DNA from: Rhododendron vialii
Taxonomy: Eukaryota; Streptophyta; Magnoliopsida; Ericales; Ericaceae
Assembly (NCBI RefSeq): GCF_030253575.1
Contig: NC_080563.1
Location: 39,502,501-39,566,500, forward strand
Length of the DNA: 64,000 bases
Direction of reading: 5' to 3'
The first letter of the stretch is position 1, and every line of letters starts with the position of its first letter. Below the pieces are notes generated by a model. That model worked only from the letters and a program-made list of their open reading frames with translations, searched no databases and was not told the DNA's origin. Both the position numbers and the translations under genes were made by a program. Below are positions 34,350 through 47,559 of the stretch, one piece after another.

Positions 34350-37301
34350 TCAACCCACAAGGGGATTAAGCACGTGGCCGATGAAGAGCACCACACCAGT
34401 CATGTCTTCTCTAATGACGAAAAAGAACGGGTGGTCGGCCACAAAATCTATCTTCTCCGGGATAGCCAAACCCCTCAGCTTCACAACAGCAGCGGAAGCG
34501 GCTGCCGCTTCTGTGCCTTCTTCGTTAACTTCAATGAAAGATTTGTGGAAAATGCTCGAAACGTATAGGTTTCGACCAACAGCAGGGGAGTCCACCATCT
34601 CCGTCAGCCCTTCACCACCGGAAAAAGGCAAAACTAACCCTAATCCCTTGAGAACTTTAGAAGCTTCAAAGCCAAAAGAGATTTTAAATTTTGGGATCCG
34701 GAATTCACCCACTTCTACTTCTTGGTATGGCAAGTGGCGGTCTAAGAACCCAGATTCAGAACTTACTTTCTCCATTAAAGCAGAAAGACCGTCTTTTGCA
34801 TTTGGAAGAAAGAAGTACATAGAAAATCGGCGTTTATCTTCACCTTGTTTGTAAGGAAGCCCTAGGACTTTGAAACCGTCAAATGCCCTAACAAGTTGTT
34901 TCTTCTTGCTTGTCATGAAGGGTACTTGAACTGAACTCCCATTCAAGAGGTGAAACTCTTGGTCTTTGGTTTTCGATGCGTCGAATTTTGCAGTCCATGC
35001 CCCTTTGAAATAGAGTGCATTTGCAAAGATGAGTCTGGTTGAAGCATCGACTGAACCAGAAGGAAGAACTTCTTTGATAAGTCCATTGGTCTCCTTTTCA
35101 GCCCACTGATTCACTTCATTGGTCACTTCAACTGCCTTCACCATGATCAACAGAAAACTAAAACATAAGCACATATATGATCTACAAGCAGTATCAATAA
35201 CCGGATAAGTGCAGATGATATAGAAACATAACATATCGAGAACTACCAATTTATCACAACAGTTCAAGAAGGAGAAAAAAAAACCGAACATGTAACCTAA
35301 TCAATTTATTGAAACACATACCCATCGGTGGAAGGGGCGACGATTGGTACAAAGCAAAGGAAGATATGGGAAATAAAATCCCAAGAGCAGGGCACAGCTT
35401 CACTGGTTTTTGCTTGGAACCCACATTCCAGTTTATTATACTATACTATCTGCCCATTTTACTGCCTTCTTGCACACTGAGTATACAAGACAAAACCAAC
35501 TATACCAAGCCCCTCTACATTGACAGGCATGTACAAATCCGTCAAAACTTCTACCAAAGAATCCAGGGAAAACGGAAAATCAGCTTTGAGCTAAGAGAAA
35601 AGGAAGAAGAGCACCACTCCTTCCAAAGTATGACTGGCGCATTCAATCCCCTCAAAAGATCTACAATTTCTCTACCTCCATAAGCACCACAAGATCCATA
35701 GAGACATGCTATTCCACGCTTTCCACTTACTCCTTGTCAGACAACCTATATGTCAGCATTCAAAAAGCACCTTACTGAACTAGGCATCACCCAGACAACA
35801 CTGAAAATGGAAAGAGAGAAGTTCCAAATCTGTGAAGTCACTGCCAATTTATTAACTAGTGGCTCACATATTCCCCTGGCCATTGCACATGCATTGACAA
35901 AACTTGCCCCAACACCCAGGGTGATGTTTCTACCCAAATTGTTCTTTACTCAACAGTATTGTTTCGATGCTGGTTAATGTGCTCAAACAATAGCCAGAGA
36001 AAATATTGGATTTCACCAACTGAAATTGCTCTAGTATAGTAGAAGCATGTATACGGTTTAAACTTTTGTAATACGAAATGTATAAAGACGTGATCAAGTT
36101 GTAGACTATCCTATTTTCTGCCAAACGGTGATGACAGTTGAAGAGCCAGTGCTTAGTTAGGTTTCTGTAGGCTATAGCTAGTGTCACTACACACAATCTC
36201 AGTACCTTTCCTGAACAAAGTAGAACTCTATAAGGGTATAATACCATATAAAAGCTCTTAGAATCCAAGATGGCTCATCTCACAGTCAAAACTATAAGTG
36301 CCATTTTGCCCATTTGAGTATTATTACATAATCCCAACCAAATGAATAACCAGTGGTCTAGCATATACTCCCTCCATCTCCTAATCTAAGTTCCCGGAAT
36401 TCTACCTTTTTAAGGAGACATGTAACACACAAACTCATACATCAAAGATCCAAAAGCACTCACAATTAGGTATCTCTACTACAATCACAGAATGATGCAT
36501 CGTCGCCATTTGCAAACGCGAAGAGACTCTCGTTACTTTGGTTCCATTTTGCGACATCCAGAAAATGAACAGTTCTTGTTTGTTAGTTCTGAGCAACATA
36601 CTAAAAGTACATCCATAACCCTAGGACCAGTGGCAGAGCCAGGAATCAAAATCGGAGGGGGCCAAACCATGAAATGAACTCTAAATTATACCTTAACTAA
36701 TTGAAATGAACTCTAAATTTAGCTATAAGAGCACTTTAACATGTAAAAATCTAACCTATGCTATAGTGGATGCTCTTACGAGGGTAATTTTCGAAACCAA
36801 TTTTGGGTAGTTTAACTTTTCAAGAGGGACCAACATTTGGGAACATCCAAAACGAATGAACAGTGGACCAACAATTAGGAACAGAGAGAATTTATCCAAG
36901 AGAGAACCAACCTTGGTCTGAAAATCGACATGACTCGAAACCGCTTTATAAACAGTATCCACCACCTGTTTGAAAGAAGCCTTGAGAGAGAGCGACTGGT
37001 CGACCCAAACCCCGTTGGCGAACGACAGCTTGGGGCCGCCGCTGGGCCCGCCGTCGGCGAGGACGAGGGAGACGAGCTGTGAGGAGAGGGAGTTGAGGTC
37101 GTCGGTGGACTTGGAGTTGAGGAGAGAGAGTAACTGGGCTCGGGTCGGGCCGGCGGATCCGGCCGCGATCAGGCCCAAAACGACGTGGATCGAGAGGGGG
37201 GAGAAGACCAGGTTGGAGTCCTTGGACTCGGAGAGGGAGACTCGGTTCGCGAGGGCGAGGGAGAAGTCGGTTTGGTTGCTGATCGATTCTTTCAGGTCCA
37301 T
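34350..37301 (-). CDS. SERPIN1: Plant serpin, canonical Leu-Arg reactive centre
   Basis: The exons are 36912-37301 ([20 protein letters not shown], 130 codons) and 34350-35135, joined in phase 0 at [13 protein letters not shown], giving 391 residues. The reactive loop reads [15 protein letters not shown] with P1 about Arg351. This corresponds to the IKLR loop of AtSerpin1, a known inhibitor of the metacaspase AtMC9 and of papain-like RD21. Hinge [23 protein letters not shown] and [14 protein letters not shown] are intact. It is on the same strand as the two copies at 3196-11403 but 23 kb away, with BCAT between. The leader is GA-rich (about 37338-37362). The 1.8-kb intron has one end of a hAT-like element near 36629 and a lone Stowaway-like end near 36367. 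It is probably the ancestral-type, functional gene. Confidence 0.93.
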
Positions 37302-40300
37302 TTTTCTTCTTGGGGGAGTTCGAGGAGAGAGAAGAATTGCAGAGAGAGAGAGAGAGAGAGAGTGAGTGTGTGTGTTATTGACGTACTGGTTAAGGAATTG
37401 ACGTACTGTTTAAGGATAGGATGGAACGACGACGTTGAATAGTCTGTGGAAATAAACACGTGTCCGTTGAGACCCCGTGGCATTTGTCCCGTTGCGTTGG
37501 GGGTAAGCAGTGTTTGGTTTCGGATATTCTTTTCTAGTCGTTTTTTCATTTTAAGCAATTTAGGGAGCATTTTCGCTAATTAAATGGAATTCATATTTTT
37601 ATGGATTTTTAGGTAGGTCATTTTCCTCACATACTCAACTAGAGTACTATTTAACAAAAATAACTTGATTGTTGCCATTATCTCTGTAGTCTAATCAGGG
37701 ACAGATCCAAATGAAGTCACACGAGGGCACATGCCTCCACTCGAACTTGTGTTCCTATTCGAAATCAAAATATTTTTTTTATAAATTAGCATAATTATAA
37801 AAGTGTGTTGATGTATAAACATACACACTTGTATATATTTTGAAAATACACATATAGAGTTAGTTTTATACTTGAATTTTATTATATGATACATTTATAG
37901 TTGTTACTTCATGAGTTGTTTGTCTATTTTGAGCTATTTTTTTATTTTAATCGTTTGGGAGAAATATTTTAAAATAAAGTCATTAACAAAATTGCTCGAT
38001 CATTCTGTAACTTATCGATGTTCATATAAATATACTTTAAAATGTTGTCTGAGATTTTGTATTCATTTTTACCTAATTTAACTTAAAGTATGTGTTATAT
38101 TCTTTTGTAATTAGTAATGTATGCCTTAATTTTGTACAATTTTACTGTGGTTGACTAAAATAAATAAATTTTCTCTATTATGATTAACAGGTGCCTCCAC
38201 TATGCTATATTCATGGATTCGTCCATGAGCCTAATAATATAGTGAAAACGTACTCTAGGGTTCACTGTTTATTTTGGTAAAAATAAATTAAGTTTTTGTG
38301 AGATTCACCACTGATTTTTCAGAATAATCATGCATATTGACGAATGGAACGTAAAAAGTAAAATATTCTTTTTATAAAGGACTACAAAAGTTTGAAAAAA
38401 GACAGTTTTTATTATCTTTTAAAACAGTCTTATACTCTTATATGAAAGTATGATTTTTTTTCAATTTCGGTTCAAATTACAATATCTATCAATTTCTTGC
38501 ATAGAAATGAATGATTGATTTCAAAAAAAAATTGACAAAAAGATAGATATAAAAAATTGAAAATCAATAATACTAACTACTCCTATGTTTAAGGAAAATA
38601 ATAAATTATGTCGGCCTAAATATATTAGTATATACACAAACACATAAGGAGCACCATGTTCGACTCTCAATAACATAAAAAAATCATTTGAGCCATAATT
38701 TCCATAGCTAAAGCTAGTACAAAATGACTATACTAGGAGACTTCGATTTACAGTGCGACCATGCAACTAAAAGTTGTGATTGGTAAAATCAATTTGGTTC
38801 AAAAGAAAATGCTAACTGTTTTGAAAACACATGCATCAATATTCGATGAACATAACTTTTACCTTAATACTCCCTCCGTTCTTTTTTAAGTGTCTTGCTT
38901 CGTAACTCCAACTTATTAAAAAGACATCATCATTACACTTTTCACATCAACTTTTTCCTCCACTTTCCCTACTTACCCATCATCATTACACTTTTACTCA
39001 CTAATTTTTCAAAATAAAATCTACTTTTAGGGACAAAATAGACAATACACCAACTTTTACCCCCCTAACTTTACAAAATGGACACTTATTAAGGAACAGC
39101 CAAAAATGAAATTCTGGACACAAAAAAAGGGACGAATGGAGTAATATTTTCAACAAATTTCAAAGGGTGAACAGTTGAATCATTGAAAGGGTGTCGGCAC
39201 AGAGGACCCGTCCTCTTTCGGCAACTGGAGAATATTCTCTTCCTCCAATGGAAATCCAATGGGGAAATCTAGTCATATCATTGGAGCATCAGAACCACAC
39301 ATCGGTTTGATAAAAATTTCTCCACGAGTTTTTTTAGAAAACAGTCACATGTATGGAAAATGATTTTTTTTGACACTTTAATTTTTTATGATGGCATTTT
39401 AAGTTTTTATGACAGTATTCTAAATTTTTTCTTTTCTTGTGTCTTGCTATGCATGATTTTTATACTAAAAGACAAATTTTGAAATGCCATTATAAAAAAG
39501 TAGAGTGCCAAAATCATTTTCCAACACACATATAGCCAAATCAAACCAAATTGCGACTAGATATTCGTCCGAGCCTCACGGCAAGACTGCACGCTTTTTG
39601 CACTAGTTCGCAGTTAACTTCACAAACACTGACAAAATAGGAGTAATGATTAAAGAGATAGGGAAAAAAATAAAAAATAATAATTTGAAAGAAATATGAT
39701 AATAATTAGAATCCAAAATTCATAAACGAACAAGGTCTGACAAAGTCTAAACTACTACAAATAAAGTAAGTAGTAAGAGGCCATTGCAATGCTCTCTTCC
39801 GCAAAAGATCTTGAACAATAAGCAAACAATCCGTGGAGAGATATCAACATGGCTAAAATGATTTTGAATAAGAGAATAACAAGATTTGAACATTTCTGAA
39901 TAAGAGAATAACAAGAGTAACTGCTGGGATTCAATATAGATGAAAGATTCTTGCCCAGTAATATCTTTTTCTTCCACTATTTTCCCCACTCTTTTTCGCA
40001 GAAAAGAGTTCGAGAAAGCCATTACAGAAACAAAAGCAAACAGAGCCACTGTTACGCCATTGATACATTAAGAGCACACCGATGGATGAGATGATCCATC
40101 ACCATCAACAAAATTATGCAACAATCACAACATCGAGAGCAAATGAGTGGGAAATAATTGGCAACATGATAGAAGCGGATAAAACAGTTATCCGAGACCC
40201 GCCTCTGCAATTGTGCAAGCAGAGGGAGATGATGGTACGACACTGCAGCTGCAGACTTCTTCACAGGTGCTCCGTGACACTAAGCATCCTTCTTTGCAGG

Positions 40301-40306
40301 TGCTCC
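37302..40306. other. Intergenic between serpin and peptidase genes
   Basis: This is AT-rich, with a GA/GT microsatellite near the serpin start. A possible TIR element of about 530 bp (about 37697-38228; ends GGACAGATCC and GGATTCGTCC) lies in it, as does a Stowaway MITE (38870-39141). No gene is seen. The part next to 40307 should be the 3' UTR of the peptidase gene. Confidence 0.55.
38870..39141. mobile_element. Stowaway-type MITE (subfamily 2)
   Basis: It has CTCCCTCCGTTCTTTTTTAA at the left and GACGAATGGAG at the right, flanked by TA. Its interior is similar, in inverted orientation, to 49197-49476 (shared TTCGTAACTCCAACTTATTA). Confidence 0.7.
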
Positions 40307-43134
40307 TTAAATAGTGTCGGAGACTTTGGAGGGGGGCCAGTAACGGAGCACCGACCTACCAATTATGTCTTTGATTGGAAGAGGACCCCTGTAAAACAAG
40401 GTAGAAACATGTCAACCAAAATTCTACTCATATAGGTGTGCATAAAGGATATACCCAACCAACTAGAAGTTCTTGAAGGAAAAAAAAAATGATGAATTGA
40501 TCTCAATTAAGTGTTTCTTATGATAAAACCATCTGAGTATAGGTAAAACGTATGTCACATGGGAGTCATGTACAACAGTACTAGCATATGCCACAGGCAC
40601 ATGTTTAAGCATCAGACCTGACCTTCCTAAAAGTTAAAATCTTGGGATATTGGGGAGAGAAACCTTTCAAACACTTGTGAGTTTAGTATAAAATGTTATC
40701 AGACCATCCATTGTATAATCAGGTCCCAACAATATACAATGGATGGTCTGATAACATTTTATACTAAACTCGCAAGTGTTTGAAAGGTCAGAATTAGCTT
40801 CATGTGACCTTTTGAAAATAGAGGAGCTAAGTGTCTAAATAGGTTATGGGTGTCGGATACCTATCTCACACCCTCACCAAAGCATGGAATGTCTAATGAG
40901 TACATACATACATTTAGAATATTCCATGTAACATAAGCTACAAACATTCAGAATCTACTTGTCCACAAATACTAATATGGGTGGCCAGGAATTACCAGTT
41001 GTGGGAGTCCAAACTGTTGTTACGATTGTCCCCCATCACAAACACGTACCCTTCAGGAACAAGCTGCAAAAATCAACATTTACAGCATTTTCAGCACAAT
41101 ATGGCATTTTATCCATAGCAATAATAAGGACATGGCATCAAGGGAATCAAATGTCAAGAAGATGGACTTACTACTTCGTCCATTTCATAAGCAAGTGGCT
41201 CTAGAATGAAATCCTCATCTCGCACAGTACCATTCACCATCAATTTACCATCACGTACCTGTTAGACATAGAATTGCACGAAATTAGGAACCAAGCACAA
41301 GGAATCCTCAGTCACATCATCACATGTAGTAGAGAACTTACTTCAACATAATCCCCTTCCTTTGCAACAATTCTTTTTATAAACACATCAAAGCCAAGTT
41401 CCTGTATGGTGCACCCAAAACACAACAACATTAGTGTCTTATTAAGCAGTAGAGATATTGTCATTTGTCACCTTTCAAATTCTTAACATACCTGAAGAAA
41501 TGGAGGTGCCTTAAATATCACAATATCTGAAACTTCAGGCTTCTTAAAGATATATGAAACCTGAAACACCAAAACATCACATCAACTCAATATTCAACAA
41601 AACAAAGACTCACATATGAAGCCTTAATGGTGAACTATACACAAAAACCAAATGAAACATCTTCTTTCATCAATGGTAATCTCCAGAAACCAGCACTTAT
41701 GTCCACTATAAAATATTAAATGAAACATCTTCTCATCAACGGTGATCTCCCGAAACTACAACTTATGTCCAATATAAAATAGTAACACCCACTAATATGA
41801 ACGAGTCGATGTTTAACGAAAGGAGAAATATAGGTTCTACATATTGCGTCTGGCACTGAATCTCAAATCAATGTTAATACTGATGGAGAGCAGAAGTTGT
41901 ACAACTGCTATTTGTACTGCAAGGAAAACAATGTATAAACCATTAAAACATCTGTATCCTCACAACTCGGCACTCAGAGAAAGAAAGAGAAAATTGATAA
42001 GTTGATACAAAGTATAGAAATCAATAGTCCAGGTATTCAACACTGCTTTCATGAAGGTTTTCGGAAAAGGCTTGAAACTCCATAAAGGGTATAAGATGAT
42101 CACGAGAAAACCGTTCTTGTTAAGATAAATTGGAACCTATGACATAAACATATTTCTATAAAAACAGACATGACAGTTCCCTCTATAATCCTTGGAAATT
42201 GGTTCTGGTAACCTACATAATGATCTTAACCAACAAAAAGTATATTGCTATAAAGACAAGAATCATCACTTTAGTGAACTCAAGTTGGCACAACCTTCTT
42301 CATACTTTCAACTGCCATTTGCGAACGGAGCAATAAGCTAATTCCTATAAATTCGTATCATTAACCTTCTAAACAACCATGTAATTGGCTTCTCAAAGTT
42401 CAAATATTACTCTCTAGATAGCTAATCCATAGATATAATTCATCATATACATCATCACCCACTACAACCCCAAATCAATTTCTTCATATTCCAATCATGT
42501 AACATAAAAAGACAGTTCACAATCACAAATTGCATTCCAAATAACGAAATCAACCAAGTCAAACGAGATTATATACCTTCTCAGCCAAAATCCGGTCACC
42601 CACGTCCAGAGTAGGGTACATAGAGGAGGACGGGATCGATCTCGTCTCCCCCAAACTCGACCGGAAAAGCACACCAACAGTCAACGCCGTGAAGACGGCT
42701 TTGGCTTCCTCGGACTGAAAACCGAATAACCTAGACACCCAATTGCTCCTCTCATCAAATTCCCTTTGACTCAATCCCTTAGACATACCCTCCAAGCAAT
42801 CTCTCTCTTCTTTTGTCCCACCTTTATCCACCTCGTGACTAGCAGATCCCTGTACGGGATCGTTACAAGACATCCACTTCGATGCTTGCAAAAAGGGCAC
42901 GATCGAAGCGGATGCCATCGCTTGTGGTCGGCCTGATTTCACCAACGAATTCAAGCCGATCGCAAGGGGCGAGTGATTACTACTATCACTGCCAAGGAAA
43001 AACCCTCCGGCCAGGGTGGTGCACGTGGCACCCGGCTTCGGGCGTGGCCACGTGCGGCAGCCGCCGGCCCTGGCGGAGGCGGCCAGGGTCCGGGCCGCGT
43101 GGCCGGAGTAAGCGACGGTGAAGCGCAACGCCAT
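40307..43134 (-). CDS. TPP: Thylakoidal processing peptidase (type I signal peptidase, chloroplast)
   Basis: This serine/lysine protease removes thylakoid-transfer signals in the lumen. The exons are 42577-43134, 41492-41560, 41342-41401, 41172-41258, 40996-41063 and 40307-40388; all are GT-AG and in frame, totalling 307 residues. The N-terminus MALRFTVAYSGHAARTLA, rich in Ala, Arg and Ser, is a likely transit peptide and resembles TPP/Plsp2 proteins more than Plsp1. A membrane segment (KAVFTALTVGVLFRSS) precedes the catalytic serine in IPSSSMYPTLDVGD. The catalytic lysine is in FIKRIVAKEGDYV, and box E is GDNRNNSLDSHNWGPLP. The C-terminus is RYWPPSKVSDTI. It is slightly shorter than Arabidopsis TPP (about 340), mainly in the N-terminal linker. 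Intron 1 is about 1 kb and intron 5 holds a long hairpin. Confidence 0.92.
40663..40787. repeat. Near-perfect 55-bp hairpin in peptidase intron 5
   Basis: The arm at 40663-40717 (CCTTTCAAACACTTGTGAGT ... CATTGTATA) is repeated inverted at 40733-40787 with a single mismatch; the loop is 15 nt. It lies in intron 5 (40389-40995), so it is transcribed with the gene. It is either a small MITE or a young miRNA/siRNA precursor. No target duplication is obvious. Confidence 0.95.
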
Positions 43135-44727
43135 AAGTGCAAATTGTATTAGCTTGAGGAAGATGTGGTACAGAGTGGTAACGGAGAGTAACGGTGAAGA
43201 GGCTAAGAAAAAGCCTAAGATGAAATATACGCCATCGGAAGCGAATGAATCGGTAAGGTGGAGACCGAAGGGTTGAATTGAAGTGTTGACCTAGAACTGA
43301 GAAAAGAATTGGAAGCTAATCGGAGAGAGAGGGCTGCAAAATTGGGCGGCCAGACGATGAGAGAGAAACTTAGGAGATAGAGGGCGGGGGTAGAGAGGAG
43401 CAGCCTGAGAAATCTCTAGAGAGAGAAACTCAGGAGCGAGAGAGAGGGTGGGGTTTGAGACGCGGTGTATGCAAGAGAGACGAAATGGGGAAGGAGGAGG
43501 ACGGGGGGTTTAAAAGGGGGCGGCTAACTTGACGCACGCTTTTTGACCGAGATGTGTCCCTTTTTACTAAACACTCCCCTAACGTTTAAAACCGTTCGTT
43601 CAGACCCGTCATTTATATAAAATAAAAATTATTAACTCAGTTAATAGAATGAGAAAAAATAACAATTCTACATCTTAAAAACTCGACCACACTAACCCCT
43701 CATTTATGAAAAAAAAAATTATGCTAACCCCTTCATGTTAACGATCCTTTGATAGAAGGGTTTAGTTAACGGTTATACACATGTGGGGTGCTTTTAGGCA
43801 TTTTTAAAAGTTAAGCGTGTTTGAGTTCAAAACATATAGATGAGATGGTACATAATTTTACTTTTTTTTTAATCCACACCCCTTTTTACTTGTTATAATT
43901 ACGAATTTATTTTATGGAATTTAAGACTTTGTTCAGAATTGGGGGAGGGAAGAGAAAACAAAAAGAAAATACTAACAGAGAGGGAAGAATAGAGAGTTAG
44001 TATCAAAGAATTGGAGAGAGAATTAAACTTGATTTTTAAACTGCTAAAAAAAAAAACCTTGATCTTTAAACTGTTCAAAAAAAACAAAAAAAAACTTGAT
44101 CTTTGAGCTTTCTCTCCTCTTTAAAAGAAATCAAACAATGAAAGAAAATTTTTAAATTTTTTTTCACTCTTTTCCCTGAGTACCAAACACAATAATGTTG
44201 AGCTAAATTAGAATAAACAAAAGAAAAAAAACGTTTATCAAAAACAAATGTAAGTCAAGACAATTTATTTTTTTAGTGTTGTTTTATTGATTGTTTTTCA
44301 GAGTTCCAGCAAATTTTTTTTTTTTTGGATGACTTTAATTTGCAGTTACATCTAATAGAGATTCTTGTACAAAAGTTTATTAATGTGAGATTTGGAATAA
44401 GTATTTAATCATTCCATCCTCTTCAAATTCAACTATACTTTTATCAACCTAGTATTAGATTTTCTTTTCTTTTCTTTTTTTGTCAAAAATTGTATAAATC
44501 AATGAGGGTTAGACAAAAATTAAGTGGTTGAAAACCAATAAATTTTGATGTCTCTCCATTGACTCGAACTCCAGACATTCCTTTGGAAGCCAAGGAATAC
44601 TACCGGTGATGAATTAAGAGCCACATCTAAGTTCTTGGTATTAGATTTGAACAAGTGAAATTCTGTTACATTCTTTAATTGCCTTCTCTCTCTTACCATG
44701 ATCTCATTTTTATACGAAAATTTCATA

Positions 44728-44933
44728 CGTGATAAAATTTATCATGAATTAAATTTGTTCGTACATGATAAAATTGATCTTGAATTAAATTTGTTCGTAA
44801 CCATTTTTCAGAATGTCCATATATAGATTCATGGTCAAAGTTGACAAGATAAATGTATAAATAGACGGTAAATATGGATATAGTCAAAGTTGACACGATA
44901 AATGTATAAATAGACGGTAAATATGGATATAGT
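44728..44933 (+). repeat. Two adjacent tandem duplications (36 bp and 49 bp)
   Basis: The first unit, with TGAATTAAATTTGTTCGTA, is doubled at about 44728-44800. The second, with GATAAATGTATAAATAGACG, is doubled at 44836-44884 and 44885-44933. They are non-coding. Confidence 0.9.
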
Positions 44934-47308
44934 TTAATTTTGATCGTGATCATAATAGAACACGATCAAATCTGTATTAAGGATAGATTTTAATAGAGTT
45001 TGATAATTCTGAATAAATAACAAATTAATCGTGAGAAATGTCGGGATATAGTAGGCCAACAGCCTGCAGGTTCTTCTTCTTTTTTTTATTTGTTTGGTAC
45101 ACTGGAAAAAATAGAGGCATTTAATTAAAGCCTCTCAAAAGTCATTCATCTCATCGAGTAAAAGGATGATATCTTCCGACGGAACGATATGAGAGACCAT
45201 TTTATCGTCTTGCCCGACCCCATGTGTGCAAGCTTGTCAGCCACTCCATGAGTCCGTTCTATTGTCTTTCGAAGTAGGCGAAAAGCCAGTTTTTATTTTT
45301 GTTTTTGTTTTTTTTAATGATAAAAACACCATAGTTTGGACATAGGGTAGGAAATCGTAATCTGGTTAAAAAATGTGGGTTTGGTATATTCTATGTCTAT
45401 ATAAAAATAAACAATTACCCACCACTGTTAAGCCGCTGTCATTGCTTTATAAGTAGGATTATTTTATACTAATAATAATGTCGAGCATAAAGAGAACATA
45501 AAATTGACTAAAGTTGGTTGAATTTTCTTCCAATCACACACTAATGTGTATTGATTCATTCCTAATAATAGAGTACTCCCAATATATCTTATATTTTTAG
45601 GATAGCGTGCCATTTTAAATTATATATATCTTTTAATATGAATCTTAAAATATATATAATATGGATCTTATTCGTTAGATTTTGATTATTCTATTAAACG
45701 AAATTTTTAAAACCACATAAAATGTTATAAACCAAAAGATATAGGTAAATCCAAAATGGCCCGCAGTATTGTGTTGATGTCTTGGTTCAACTACACCTTA
45801 GACTAGTTTCTACATTTTTTTTAAAAATTGTTTCACATATCTATACAAAAAGAAAGTAACGCCAAAATTGTTGGCAAGGAAATTCAAGTTTGACAATTTA
45901 CGAGATACTAGCAAATATATTAGTCTCATGTCTTGTCAACTAGTCCACCGGCCTTGGGAAATATAATAGAATTGTCTTATTTTTGTTGTCTTCAGACCAC
46001 CATACGGACCTGTTAGATCACCTTAGTTGCAAATTTTATTTTTTTTGCTTATCTCTTCAAAATATTTTTCGTCTATAGTGTATTTCTTGCATATTTTACG
46101 CAAAATTTAAGTTTTTCCGTTCGGCTCGACAAGAAGGATGAAATGAACATGTGCATGAACTTTACGAACGAAACCGCGTGCAATCCATTTCAATTAATGA
46201 ACAGATAGTCCATGACTCCGTTCAACTACTTTGTTTGACAAAATTTACATTGACCAACAATGGCTTGTCTTGGTTTGAATAAAAAGCAATGGCTTATCTA
46301 AATCTTTAACAATCCAGTCCATGTCCCTGGAACCTTTCGTCATAGATGTCTCATGACGCCATTGCAATACAATGAGTAGCCGAGGTGTGTGTAACTCGGT
46401 TTTTTCTATACTCATAACGCCGTATCGAATGTGTTCATAAAAGCGGCAACATCCAATCTACTATGTATACTATATATCGTCACTCTAAATTTAATAGATT
46501 ACATTGTAGAGCTGTATTTAATTTATTCATCATTTTCCTTATTGAAACCACAAACATGTGCAATTTAGGTAGTTTATAACCGGAGGGCATTCATTAATTT
46601 TTTATTTTTAATAATTGGATGCACTGCTTGGCTTGCATGCACCTCAATTCATTCTAGAGTCAGAAGTTAACGACCGAACAGACCCTTCAATGACCCCAAG
46701 ACTTGGAATGCTCGGCCTCCATATAATACCCTGCAACTAATCACTAATCACTAATGATAAACATGCACATATTAGTTTTCTCATACGCACTTGGCCGGAC
46801 TCGTGGCGTTTTGGCATTCTTAATTCAACACTGATAGATTTATGGAACTCTTTCATCATTAAAGTTATAATAGTCTTTTAAGTCGTCCCTCAAATAGTTC
46901 ATTAAGAAGTTGTTATTGACGAAAGCGCTTACATCAGCCGCTAAGCCGGGTGTTTGGACGTGGATGTTCTCTGCTCCCATCACCAATCCTCGAGCACAAG
47001 AAGCTTATATACAGCATTTTAAAAAAAAAAAAGGGGAAAGGAGCGACCAATGTAGCAACTTCCCTAGGCATGACCATAGGGTTCCCGATCCGTTGTGGAA
47101 TATCCAGTTCGCGCAAGCCATAACTATTATCCGCGAGGGCAAACCGTTACCACAGCACCACCTAGATGCTAGATGGAGAAAGGCCCTCCACGCGACGAAA
47201 CTAGTCATAGTCCCTCAAGGCGAGGAACAAATCCTTACTTGGCGTGGGACTCAAATCACAGACATGGAAGGAGGAGCTTTAACCCACCCGCCTTTGCCAT
47301 CGGTGGTA

Positions 47309-47559
47309 CTCCCTTCGTCCCGGTTTGTTTGTTCCCTTTTTGACTTTTTGAGAGCGTTTGACCTCTTAAAAAATTGGCTATAATTTTCAATTCGTAATGT
47401 TTTTAATATGCAATATGGATCTTGTTTGATAGATCTCAATTAATTTTATTATACAAAATCTTCAAAATCATAAAAAAACATTATAAATTGTAAGATATAA
47501 GTATATTTTTGAAAGACACGTATTTCGACAATTGGACAAACAAATTGGGACGGAGGGAG
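47309..47559. mobile_element. Stowaway-type MITE (subfamily 3)
   Basis: It has CTCCCTTCGTCCCGGTTTGT and its inverse AAATTGGGACGGAGGGAG, flanked by TA (47307-47308 and 47560-47561). It is 251 bp and non-coding. Confidence 0.85.

Noticed and set aside
35309..35937. Open frames in the intron of the serpin at 34350-37301 (124 codons plus, 63 codons minus)
   Set aside because: They lie wholly in the intron, have no recognised family and no splice-compatible neighbours. The codons look unselected.
36367..36400. Possible Stowaway MITE in the serpin intron
   Set aside because: Only one end (CTCCCTCCATCTCC) was found, so it is mentioned in the gene entry but not called as an element.
42882..43142. 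Frames antisense to or shifted from the peptidase first exon
   Set aside because: They are shadows of the GC-rich transit peptide region. The peptidase frame continues through five correct introns.
46910..47383. 157-codon open frame on the plus strand
   Set aside because: It runs across a poly-A stretch and into the end of a Stowaway MITE, has no recognisable domain, and is split by the direct-repeat structure described above. It was not called as a gene.
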